Assembly: GCA_013416445.1 (NCBI GenBank)
Contig: JACCER010000010.1
Span: 1 to 64,000 of the forward strand
Origin: Alcaligenaceae bacterium
Lineage (GTDB): Bacteria; Pseudomonadota; Gammaproteobacteria; Burkholderiales; Burkholderiaceae_B
Direction: 5' to 3'
DNA: 64,000 nt
The notes beneath the pieces were generated by a model that saw nothing but the letters and a program-made list of their open reading frames with translations, was not told the DNA's origin and did no database searches. A program made the translations under genes and the position numbers. This document shows positions 34,947-42,790 of this stretch, piece after piece (the stretch's first letter is position 1; the number at the start of each line of letters is the position of its first letter).

Positions 34947-36110
34947 ATGACCGTAATCTGGAATCCTCAGCTCGACGAACCTGCTACCCAATGGCAAGCC
35001 TTGGCCGACCGCCTCGGCAACGAACGTTTTGGCCCTTTGGCCCCCGAACTGGACCGCGACCAGCGCTACCCCTGGGAAAGCATAGAGGCACTGGTGGAAC
35101 ATAAATTCACCGGCCTTTTCCTGCCCAGGCAATGGGGAGGCGAAGGCGCAAACCTCGTGTCCACCATCGCTGCCGTAGAAACATTGGGTAAACATTGCTC
35201 TTCTACCGCTGCCATCATGTGCGCCTACCAGTTGGGTGCATTTCCCATACTATTGGCTGGCAGCAATCAGCAGAAAGACTTCTACCTGCGCGAGATGGCC
35301 CAGGGCCGAGCCACCAGCTTCGCGCTCTCCGAACGCATTGCCGGCTCTGACGCCGCCGCCATCGAGGCCAGCGCAGTGCGCGAGGGCGATAACTGGCGCA
35401 TCACCGGTGAAAAATACTGGATAGGCAACGGTGGCGCTTCACGCTACTACGTTGTCTTTGCCAAGACAGACCCCGAAGCCGGCGGCCGAGGCGTATCGGC
35501 CTTCATGGTCGACAAAGAGCAAGCCGGTGTCATCATTGACGACTATTCCGACAAAATGGGCATACGCGGAACACTAACCTCAAACCTGAAACTAGACCTG
35601 CTGGTTCCAGACAGCGCACGCGTGGGCGAAGTCAATCGCGCCCTGCGACTGGCACTGCAAACACTGAATGTCGGCCGCATCATGGTTGCAGCCCAGTCTA
35701 TGGGCCTCGCCCTGGCCGCCTTCCATGAAGCCGCCAAGCGCGCAGTCCAACGAAAAACCTTTGGCCAGCCTATCGGCGAAAACCAGGGGATAGGCTTCAA
35801 ACTGGCCGACATGGCGACTGAAATTTCCGCCGCACGCATGATGCTGTACCAGGCCGCCGCCGCCTACGACAGGGGCGACGACGTATCCAGCCTTGGCGCC
35901 ATGACTAAACTTTTCACCTCTGAAGTCGCCCACCGGGCGGCCAACAATGCCGTACAGATATGGGGTGGACTGGGTTACTGCAAGCCAACAGTCGTCGAAC
36001 GCCTGTATCGCGATCAGCGCATTCTTGAAATCTATGAAGGCTCTTCCGAAATCCAGCGCCTCGTGCTTGCCCGCGCAATTCGCAAGGCAGCAGAAGAATC
36101 AGGCTCTTAA
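34947..36110 (+). CDS. Acyl-CoA dehydrogenase
   Basis: FAD enzyme of 387 residues introducing a double bond into an acyl-CoA. It shows FALSERIAGSDAAAIEASA and the flavin-binding TGEKYWIGNGG, the arginine-containing KRKTFGQPIGENQ-like stretch AVQRKTFGQPIGENQGI, VQIWGGLGYCK, and the catalytic glutamate in RILEIYEGSSEIQRLV. ATG 34947 follows GGAGAA by 6 bases. It lies directly behind the importer genes. Chain length or ring preference cannot be predicted. Confidence 0.92.
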   Translation: MTVIWNPQLDEPATQWQALADRLGNERFGPLAPELDRDQRYPWESIEALVEHKFTGLFLPRQWGGEGANLVSTIAAVETLGKHCSSTAAIMCAYQLGAFPILLAGSNQQKDFYLREMAQGRATSFALSERIAGSDAAAIEASAVREGDNWRITGEKYWIGNGGASRYYVVFAKTDPEAGGRGVSAFMVDKEQAGVIIDDYSDKMGIRGTLTSNLKLDLLVPDSARVGEVNRALRLALQTLNVGRIMVAAQSMGLALAAFHEAAKRAVQRKTFGQPIGENQGIGFKLADMATEISAARMMLYQAAAAYDRGDDVSSLGAMTKLFTSEVAHRAANNAVQIWGGLGYCKPTVVERLYRDQRILEIYEGSSEIQRLVLARAIRKAAEESGS

Positions 36111-36131
36111 CCCTCGGCAACATCAAACTAC

Positions 36132-36818
36132 ATGAAACTTGTGGAACACGCAGACCAAATCGCCTACGCCAGCGCATCACACGATGAGATTCTTCGTGCG
36201 GCGGCGGAACTATTCATGGAATTCGGCTATACGGCGACTTCCATCGATGCCGTGGCCAAACGCCTGGGCTCTACCAAAGGCCGCATCTACCACCACTTCC
36301 GCAGCAAGGCCGACCTGTTCTTCGCCGTGCAGATCAGCGCCATGACACGCCTACTGACGGAAATCGAGCCCATTGCCTCGGCCGCCGGCGATCCGATAGA
36401 GCGACTGGGGTTGATGGCCCTGCGGCATACGCAAATCCTGCTCGCTGAAATGCCTATGCAAAAAGTAGCCGTTCAGGGGCTGGAGCGCCATCTGCTTGGC
36501 GCTTCCGCCACACGCCATATGAAAACACTGCGTTCCATCATCAAGATGCGGGACGACTACGAACAGTTATTCGCCGAAGTGATCGACGCAGGTATCCGCA
36601 AGGGCTTATTCGTCGACCTGCCGGTCAAGCTGGCTACCAAGCCGTTTTTCGGGGCCTTGAACTGGGCCACGATCTGGTACAGCCAGCGCCGATTGCAAAA
36701 GGCGGATGAGATCAACGAAATCGCCTACGAACTCGCCGCGTTCGCGTTGCGAGGCATATTAAAAGGCCCTAGCCATGACGCAACACAAGCTGCCTTACTC
36801 CGACACCGTCTGGGATGA
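36132..36818 (+). CDS. TetR-family transcription regulator
   Basis: Repressor-type protein of 228 residues. The helix-turn-helix is ILRAAAELFMEFGYTATSID followed by AVAKRLGSTKGRIYHHF (about 20-60), and the C-terminal ligand-binding domain shows no name-giving motif. Encoded inside the cluster it probably controls, its likely effector is an acyl-CoA intermediate, as for FadR-type TetR regulators. Candidate operators are the CATAC-N6-GTAT repeats at 30059 and 30170. Its last 44 bases overlap the CoA ligase gene. Confidence 0.9.
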   Translation: MKLVEHADQIAYASASHDEILRAAAELFMEFGYTATSIDAVAKRLGSTKGRIYHHFRSKADLFFAVQISAMTRLLTEIEPIASAAGDPIERLGLMALRHTQILLAEMPMQKVAVQGLERHLLGASATRHMKTLRSIIKMRDDYEQLFAEVIDAGIRKGLFVDLPVKLATKPFFGALNWATIWYSQRRLQKADEINEIAYELAAFALRGILKGPSHDATQAALLRHRLG

Positions 36819-38106
36819 ATGCGAGACCTGGTCCCGCGACCAGATCACATCCTTCCAGTTAACCGCACTGCGCCGGCAACTGGACTATGTCAACAAAAAC
36901 AGCGCACACTACCAAACCGTTTTCGCTCGCGCCGGCTTCCAGCCACAAGACCTGAAAAGCCTGGATGACATCCGCAAGCTGCCGTTCACCCATAAGTCCG
37001 ATTACCTTGCCGGCCTGCATGCCCAGCCTCCGTTTGGCTCCCTGGCCGCCGTCAAGCCCGGCCAGGCGGTAAGGGTGCATTTCTCATCAGGCACGACAGC
37101 GCGTCCAGCCCCGGTACTATGGACCGAACCTGATATCGAGCGCTGGTCCGATCTATATGCACGCTACCTGTACGCTCAAGGCTTAAGACGGGGCGATATC
37201 TTCCAATGCATGTTCAGCTACGCCTGGTTCGTGGGCGGGCTGGGGGCAACACTGGCGGCGCAACACTTGGGTGCTCTGGTCATTCCAGCCTCATCAGGAG
37301 ACACTGAAAGGCAAATCGCCACCCTGTTCGAATACGGCAGCCGCTGCGTTGTTGGAACACCCTCATTCATGGCACATCTAGCCGAAACCGCCGAAAACAT
37401 GGGCCGCAGCCTCACTCAATCCAAGGTTGAAATGGTCTGCGTGGGCGGCGAGCCCGGCGCCAGCATCCCGGGCACCCGCGAGCGCATAGAACAGCAATGG
37501 GGCGCAAAAATGTTCGACTGCTACGGCGCGCTGGAATGCCAGCCCATAGGGTGGGATACCGCCGCACAAATCGGGCCAACGCTGGCGGAAGATTTCATCT
37601 ATGTGGAAATCCTGGACCCTGACACCCATAAAGCAGTTGCCGACGGTGAACGCGGCGTTCTGGTATTAACCCACCTGGACAAACAGGCCAGCCCCTTGGT
37701 GCGCTGGTGGACCGGCGACATCGTGGTGCGCGACAGCACTCCCGCCCCCGACGGCCGTACTCATGCCCGCCTCAGCGGCGGCGTATTGGGCCGCGCCGAT
37801 GACATGCTGGTGATACGCGGCGTCAACCTGTTTCCGTCAGCAGTCGAAGACATTGTTCGCGCCTTCCCCGGCACATCCAACGAGTACGTGCTGGTGCTGG
37901 ACGATACCGTCAAAGATCCAAAAACCGGCTTCCTGACCGGCATCAAGCTGCGCGTCGAACCTGGCAGCACAGCAACACCAGACCTGGGCGACAGGCTGGC
38001 GCAACGCCTGCGCGAAAAGCTCCAGGTGCGCTTCCATGTCGAGGTCGTGGCAGCCGGCACCCTGCCCCGGACGGTGCACAAGGCCAAACGGGTGATTCAT
38101 GAATAA
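36775..38106 (+). CDS. PaaK-like acyl/aryl-CoA ligase (adenylate-forming)
   Basis: Adenylate-forming enzyme of 443 residues in the phenylacetate-CoA ligase branch. The phosphate loop SSGTTARPAPVLWTE (104-118) and the GALECQPIGWD region are visible, as is VRWWTGDIVVRD; the mobile C-terminal domain (GRADDMLVIRGVNLFPSAVED) is PaaK-like. It would activate the imported carboxylic acid to its CoA thioester. The start lies 44 bases inside the TetR gene; a later start would cut the conserved N-terminal WSRDQITSFQ segment. Confidence 0.88.
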   Translation: MTQHKLPYSDTVWDECETWSRDQITSFQLTALRRQLDYVNKNSAHYQTVFARAGFQPQDLKSLDDIRKLPFTHKSDYLAGLHAQPPFGSLAAVKPGQAVRVHFSSGTTARPAPVLWTEPDIERWSDLYARYLYAQGLRRGDIFQCMFSYAWFVGGLGATLAAQHLGALVIPASSGDTERQIATLFEYGSRCVVGTPSFMAHLAETAENMGRSLTQSKVEMVCVGGEPGASIPGTRERIEQQWGAKMFDCYGALECQPIGWDTAAQIGPTLAEDFIYVEILDPDTHKAVADGERGVLVLTHLDKQASPLVRWWTGDIVVRDSTPAPDGRTHARLSGGVLGRADDMLVIRGVNLFPSAVEDIVRAFPGTSNEYVLVLDDTVKDPKTGFLTGIKLRVEPGSTATPDLGDRLAQRLREKLQVRFHVEVVAAGTLPRTVHKAKRVIHE

Positions 38107-38174
38107 GGCCGCAACAGCCGCCATACCGCAGCCACGGGCTGGCAAGCGTGTCGCCAATCAATACTAGGAAAACC

Positions 38175-38993
38175 ATGACCCACGACAACGCCATTCATCT
38201 CCACCCTGATGTCCGGGTCATGCAGCCCGGCATCCTCAAGCATCGCACCGCCTTTATTACCGGCGCTGGTTCGGGTATTGGGCGCGGCATTGCGCTGCGC
38301 CTGCTGGAGCTCGGCATGCAAGTATTCGGCACAGGCCGCCGCGCCGACGCCCTGCAGGAAACAGCCAGGCTGGCGCAAGCCTCGCCCGGCAATTTTCTTT
38401 TTGAAACCTGCAACGTACGAGATACCGATGCGATCGAAGCGCTGGTCAGCAAGGTAGGCGGGCAATATGGCATAGATCTGCTGGTCAACAATGCGGGCGG
38501 CCAGTTTTTTGCCGCTGCCAAAGACATCAGTCGCAAAGGCTGGGATGCCGTCATCGACGTCAATCTGACGGCAATATTTATTGTCACCAAGGCCGCCTAT
38601 CCCTATTTGAAATCGTCAAAAGGCACTGTGGTCAGTATTTCTCTGTCGGGCGTGGATCGCGGCTCGATGGGCATTGCGCACTCCATTGCCGCCCGTGCCG
38701 GTGTGCTGGGACTGATGCGCACGCTGGCTCTGGAATGGGCGCAGGACGATATTGCGCTCAACTGCATTGGGCCCGGAGCAGTTCTCACCGAAGGCCTTAC
38801 AGCCGAAGCAGCCCGCCCTATGCTTCAACGCCTTATCGATGCAACCCCCATGGGTCGTGCCACCAGCGTGGAAGAGGTCGCCGAACTGGTCGCCTTCCTG
38901 GCCAGCCCGGCAGGTCACCTGATGACGGGCCAACTGCTGCAAATTGACGGTGCTGCCCATTTAGGGCCAGGCCTGCACATGATGGAGGCGTGA
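38175..38993 (+). CDS. SDR-family oxidoreductase (PECR/2,4-dienoyl-CoA reductase type)
   Basis: Short-chain dehydrogenase of 272 residues. The cofactor loop is TGAGSGIGRG, followed by GTGRR, which favours NADPH, and NNAGGQFFAAAKDIS. In place of the canonical YxxxK the active region reads AHSIAARAGVLGLMRTLALEW, as in peroxisomal trans-2-enoyl-CoA reductase and dienoyl-CoA reductase relatives (HSxAARAG). ATG 38175 follows AGGAAA. It probably reduces an enoyl- or dienoyl-CoA of the pathway, or interconverts a hydroxy- and ketoacyl-CoA. Confidence 0.85.
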   Translation: MTHDNAIHLHPDVRVMQPGILKHRTAFITGAGSGIGRGIALRLLELGMQVFGTGRRADALQETARLAQASPGNFLFETCNVRDTDAIEALVSKVGGQYGIDLLVNNAGGQFFAAAKDISRKGWDAVIDVNLTAIFIVTKAAYPYLKSSKGTVVSISLSGVDRGSMGIAHSIAARAGVLGLMRTLALEWAQDDIALNCIGPGAVLTEGLTAEAARPMLQRLIDATPMGRATSVEEVAELVAFLASPAGHLMTGQLLQIDGAAHLGPGLHMMEA

Positions 38994-39000
38994 AAGCGGC

Positions 39001-41004
39001 ATGCTCGCTGAACCAATGGATAACACCCTGCTCTTCCAGCCCTTCCAGCTTGGCGGCCTGACGCTGCGCAACCGCATCATCATGGCGCCCATGGAAACCA
39101 ATCTTGCCAGTCCGCAGGGCGAAGTCACACCAGAAATGATCGCGTACTACGCTGAGCGCAGCGCAGGAGGAGTCGGCATGGTTACCGTCGAATTCACCTG
39201 TGTTGACCGCAGCGATGGGCTGGGCTGCACTCCGCAACTAAGTCTGGACGCACCACAACTGGTCCCGGGCCATCGCCGTCTTGTTGCTGCCATCCAGGCC
39301 GGTGGTGCACGTGCCTGCCTGCAACTGCATCACGCCGGCAGGCAAACTACGCCAGCCATCATTGGTGGGCGTACTCCCATTGCACCCAGCACCTTCGAAT
39401 CACCGGTGTTTCGCATAGGCCCACGAGCCATGGACGACACCGATATCAAGCGTGTGATTACAGCCTTTGCTGCAGCGGCCAGCCATGCCCGGTCTGCCGG
39501 CTACGACGCGGTGGAACTGCACGGCGCCCATGGCTATTTGCTGGGCCAGTTTCTTTCTCCCTGGACCAACCGGCGCAACGACGCCTGGGGCGGCAGTTTC
39601 AAACGCCGGCTGGCCTTCCCTCTGGCTGTCATTCATGCCGTCAAAGCACGTATAGGCGCCATGCCTCTGATCTATCGGCTGTCGGCCGACGAAATGATCG
39701 ACGGCGGACTGGGCATAGAAGACACCGTCCTGATTGCTCCCCATTTCGCGCAGGCTGGCGTCGATGCCTTGCACGTTTCCACAGGGGTTGCCGAGCGCAT
39801 CGACGTCAATGTCGAACCCATACACATGCCTGACGGTTGGCGCCTGCCACTGGCACGCCAGATACGGCAGGCCGTAAAAATTCCCGTTATCGGCGTAGGC
39901 GTCATCCGCACGCCAGCCACTGCCAATCAGGCCCTGGAACGGGGTGACATTGATTTGGTAGCGTTGGGCCGGGCCCTGCTCACCGACCCACAATGGCCCA
40001 ACAAAGCGCTGGCAGGCGTAGCGGACCAGATACGCCCCTGCACCTCTTGCAACTGGTGCATTGACCGCCTGGCACACCAGCTGACTATAGGTTGTGCAGA
40101 AAACCCCAGGGCAGGCCGGGAACTGGACTTGCCTCTTGGGCGCATTGCGGCAGCCAAGAACGCAGTTGTCATCGGCGGCGGCCCCGGTGGTATGAAGGCA
40201 GCACTATTGCTTGCCGAGTCCGGCTTTTCGACCACCCTGTACGAAAAGCGCAACACCCTGGGAGGCGGGCTGATCGCATCAGCCGTACCGCCGGGCAAAG
40301 ACAAGATTTTTCGCTACCGCGACTATCTGCTAAGGCAGATCAGCAGCAGTGCCGTAACGGTGCGCCTGGGCTGCTCACCCACGGCGCTCGACATTGCCGC
40401 ACACGCCCCAGACATCGTCATTCTGGCCACCGGCGCAAGCAAACGCCCTGCTGATATCCCTGGCGGGCAGCTTGCGCACGTAGCCCAGGCCTATGACGTG
40501 GTAATGCATGATATCGACATAGGCCCCGGCCCCATCGTCGTATTGGGTGGCGGGGAAACTGGCTGCGAAGTCGCGGAGCTTGCCGCGGCGCAAGGCGCCC
40601 AAGTGGTTCTGGTCTCGCGTTCGCCATTGAAGCAATTGGCGCGGGCCGCCGAAGCCATTTATCGACGACATCTTGTCAAGAAGCTGGCGGCAAACCCACT
40701 GATCACCATTCTTCCTTCAGCCACTATTTTGCGTATCGAGCCCGACTGCGTGCAACTGCACCTGGCCGACGACAACATGCTGTCCGTGCCGGCGGCCCAA
40801 GTGTTTACGGCGCTGGGCCGAGACACAGGGTCGCCGTTGATCAGCCAATTGCAATCACTGGGAATCAATGTCGCCATCATTGGCGATGCGCAGCGCATCA
40901 GCCGCATTGGCGAGGCCGTGAACGGCGCCTACACGGCTGTGCGCGAACATATCAAGCGCCATGCGAGGGTAAGCCAGCCAGGCGACCCTTCCTTTACCCA
41001 GTAA
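39001..41004 (+). CDS. Old yellow enzyme / FadH-like NADH:flavin oxidoreductase with Fe-S cluster
   Basis: Multidomain flavoprotein of 667 residues related to 2,4-dienoyl-CoA reductase, enoate reductase and trimethylamine dehydrogenase. An N-terminal FMN barrel (about 10-335; LQLHHAGRQT, VELHGAHGYLLGQFLSPWTN) is followed by a 4Fe-4S motif CTSCNWCIDRLAHQLTIGC and a C-terminal FAD/NAD domain (AVVIGGGPGGMKAA, VLGGGETGCEVAELAA). The cysteine spacing CX2CX2CX11C is closer to trimethylamine dehydrogenase than to FadH (CX2CX3CX11C). Context favours reduction of an unsaturated CoA ester or acid. It starts 7 bp after the SDR stop. Confidence 0.88.
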   Translation: MLAEPMDNTLLFQPFQLGGLTLRNRIIMAPMETNLASPQGEVTPEMIAYYAERSAGGVGMVTVEFTCVDRSDGLGCTPQLSLDAPQLVPGHRRLVAAIQAGGARACLQLHHAGRQTTPAIIGGRTPIAPSTFESPVFRIGPRAMDDTDIKRVITAFAAAASHARSAGYDAVELHGAHGYLLGQFLSPWTNRRNDAWGGSFKRRLAFPLAVIHAVKARIGAMPLIYRLSADEMIDGGLGIEDTVLIAPHFAQAGVDALHVSTGVAERIDVNVEPIHMPDGWRLPLARQIRQAVKIPVIGVGVIRTPATANQALERGDIDLVALGRALLTDPQWPNKALAGVADQIRPCTSCNWCIDRLAHQLTIGCAENPRAGRELDLPLGRIAAAKNAVVIGGGPGGMKAALLLAESGFSTTLYEKRNTLGGGLIASAVPPGKDKIFRYRDYLLRQISSSAVTVRLGCSPTALDIAAHAPDIVILATGASKRPADIPGGQLAHVAQAYDVVMHDIDIGPGPIVVLGGGETGCEVAELAAAQGAQVVLVSRSPLKQLARAAEAIYRRHLVKKLAANPLITILPSATILRIEPDCVQLHLADDNMLSVPAAQVFTALGRDTGSPLISQLQSLGINVAIIGDAQRISRIGEAVNGAYTAVREHIKRHARVSQPGDPSFTQ

Positions 41005-41027
41005 CAACTATCAAGGAGTTTGCTGAC

Positions 41028-42050
41028 ATGGAAAACGCTCGTTGGAAGATCCGGCCTGAAGGATCAAACTGGGGTGATTTTGGCCCTGACGACCAGATTG
41101 GCCGCATGAATCTGCTGACTCCCGCCACCCGGCTACGCGCGGTGCGTGAAGTGCAGCACGGCGATGCATTCTGCCTAAGTCTGCCGCTGGATTATCCCGG
41201 CGGCAATGCGCTGTTTCAGCACCGCAAGGAACCCAGGCTTTTTCATGACCGGCGTGGGGACGGCTACAACTATAACTACAAGTTGTCGTCGGTTTGCGGT
41301 TGTTTTACCGATGTGGTGTCCGATGACGCGGTAATGCTGTTCACGCAATACTCTACCCAATGGGATGGGCTGGGGCATGTGGGGCAAATGTTTGACGCCA
41401 TGGGCACGGGCGCGCCGGAAAAGGTGTATTACAACGGTTTTCGAGGCGGAACCGATATCGTCGGGCCTGACGATGCGGCCAGCGGCTGGGGCGCCAAGTC
41501 CATAGGCATCGAACACATGGCAACCGCTGGCATACAGGGGCGCGGCGTCATGGTCGACCTCGAGCGTATTCATGGCCGCTCACGGGCGCTGGTAGGTTAT
41601 GAGGAACTGATGAGGGTACTGGAAATGCAGGGTGTTACGGTGGAGCCCGGCGATTTCTTGTGTTTGTATACGGGTTTTGCCGATTTGATTCTCGAAATGA
41701 ATAAGCAGCCCGATGGGGATGTCTTGGCACGATCATGCTCTGTGCTTAATGGTCGCGACGAGAAGTTGCTGCAATGGATTACTGATTCTGGCATTGTTGC
41801 CATTTGCGCGGACAATTTTGCAGTCGAGGCTTATCCGGCGGAGGCGGGCCAAGGGGATCATTATCCCGCATTGCCCCTGCATGCGCATTGTCTGTTCAAG
41901 CTGGGTTTGCATCTAGGCGAACTATGGTATTTCGCCGAATTGGCGCAGTGGTTGCGTGAGCATAAGCGTTCTGCTTTCTTGCTGACAGCGCCGCCTTTAC
42001 GCTTGCCCGGGGCGGTCGGGTCACCGGCTACGCCGATTGCTACGGTTTAG
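41028..42050 (+). CDS. Cyclase-family hydrolase (kynurenine formamidase-like fold), long form
   Basis: Protein of 340 residues in the cyclase family (PF04199 type), which contains metal-dependent hydrolases acting on amides, lactones or cyclic ketones. The usual HxGTHxDxPxH metal motif reads QYSTQWDGLGH here, so two of the metal-ligand histidines are glutamine, as in the long TQWD subfamily. C-terminal LPLHAHCLFKLGLHLGE is conserved. Start ATG 41028 has AAGGAG 8 bases upstream. It is the last gene of the catabolic cluster and may open a ring or hydrolyse a lactone; that is inference. Confidence 0.82.
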   Translation: MENARWKIRPEGSNWGDFGPDDQIGRMNLLTPATRLRAVREVQHGDAFCLSLPLDYPGGNALFQHRKEPRLFHDRRGDGYNYNYKLSSVCGCFTDVVSDDAVMLFTQYSTQWDGLGHVGQMFDAMGTGAPEKVYYNGFRGGTDIVGPDDAASGWGAKSIGIEHMATAGIQGRGVMVDLERIHGRSRALVGYEELMRVLEMQGVTVEPGDFLCLYTGFADLILEMNKQPDGDVLARSCSVLNGRDEKLLQWITDSGIVAICADNFAVEAYPAEAGQGDHYPALPLHAHCLFKLGLHLGELWYFAELAQWLREHKRSAFLLTAPPLRLPGAVGSPATPIATV

Positions 42051-42102
42051 GATTAGCGTGTTTTCGGTTCAAGTGTTTATGGCATTTAGTGATGCTGTCG
42101 CT

Positions 42103-42159
42103 GTCCGGTTTTTATAACGTTGTCCGGTTTTTATGACGTTGTCTGGTTTTTATGACGTT
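42103..42159 (+). repeat. Three tandem 19-bp units at the left edge of repeat copy B
   Basis: GTCCGGTTTTTATAACGTT, GTCCGGTTTTTATGACGTT and GTCTGGTTTTTATGACGTT follow each other without gap. The unit ends with the left boundary of the large repeat (TATGACGTT followed by GTCTGGGG). Copy A has only one TATGACGTT. Confidence 0.9.
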
Positions 42160-42715
42160 GTCTGGGGTGGGTGACGCTCAGTGCGGCACGGCGTGCTTGT
42201 TTCCGCGTCTGCCTCGTACAGCCGGGCGTCGGCCGAACTCGCTGCGCTCAAACAACGGCCGACGACAGCCCCCGGCTTCCCTTCGTCAGCACGCGGCGCA
42301 CGCCTACCGCCGCACTGAGCGTCACCCACCCCAGACAACTGCGTAACAGAAAATTGGCCGGCCTGACGGCCTGAGCTGCTGGTTTTACTGGTACGGCTGG
42401 TTAGTGGTGAATAGGCTAGTCCAAGCTTCGCTGATGCAAAAAGTCGGGTGTGTCGGGGGCTGTGCAGGCGCCTTGCGCAAGCCGTTACGGTCAGCGCCAT
42501 CGAGGAGGCAAGGCCGCGGCTGTCTGAGCCCGACGCTTGTCGGACCACTGGTCCGACCGGGCGAGTTCCGCGGACGCCTCGATGGCGCTGAACGTAACGG
42601 GAACCCCGTCAGGGGCGCAGCGCGTGAAGCCGAAACAGCCCTCGACACACCCGACTTGCTCAAGAACAAAAACTCAGCCCCCGACACACCCGACTTTCTC
42701 AAGAACGAAAAACCA
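42158..42715 (+). repeat. Large double-hairpin repeat, copy B (complete)
   Basis: Hairpin 1: perfect 30-base arms at 42158-42187 and 42309-42338. Compared with copy A, two positions in each arm change together so that pairing is kept. Hairpin 2: outer arms about 42440-42462 and 42635-42657, inner arms 42484-42505 and 42577-42598 (one mismatch), apex palindrome at 42539-42557. The right end (GACACACCCGACTT, then CTCAAGAACAAAAA) is duplicated in tandem to about 42713. It lies between the convergent ends of the cyclase gene and gcvP. No protein-coding gene is credible in 42051-42790. Confidence 0.9.
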
Positions 42716-42732
42716 CCCGCAACAACATGCCC

Positions 42733-42766
42733 AAAAAAGCCAAAACGCCCGCATATTCGCGGGCGC
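42733..42766 (-). terminator. Rho-independent terminator of the gcv operon
   Basis: CGCCCGC (42746-42752), a short loop, GCGGGCG (42758-42764). On the minus strand the stem is followed by TTTTGGCTTTTTT. It lies 25 bp beyond the gcvP stop codon. Confidence 0.85.
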
Positions 42767-42790
42767 CTGGTTAATCAAACAACGATCAAT

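Noticed and set aside
42103-42159. Three regular 19-bp units considered as a CRISPR array
   Set aside because: The units are directly adjacent with no spacers, and no cas gene is present.
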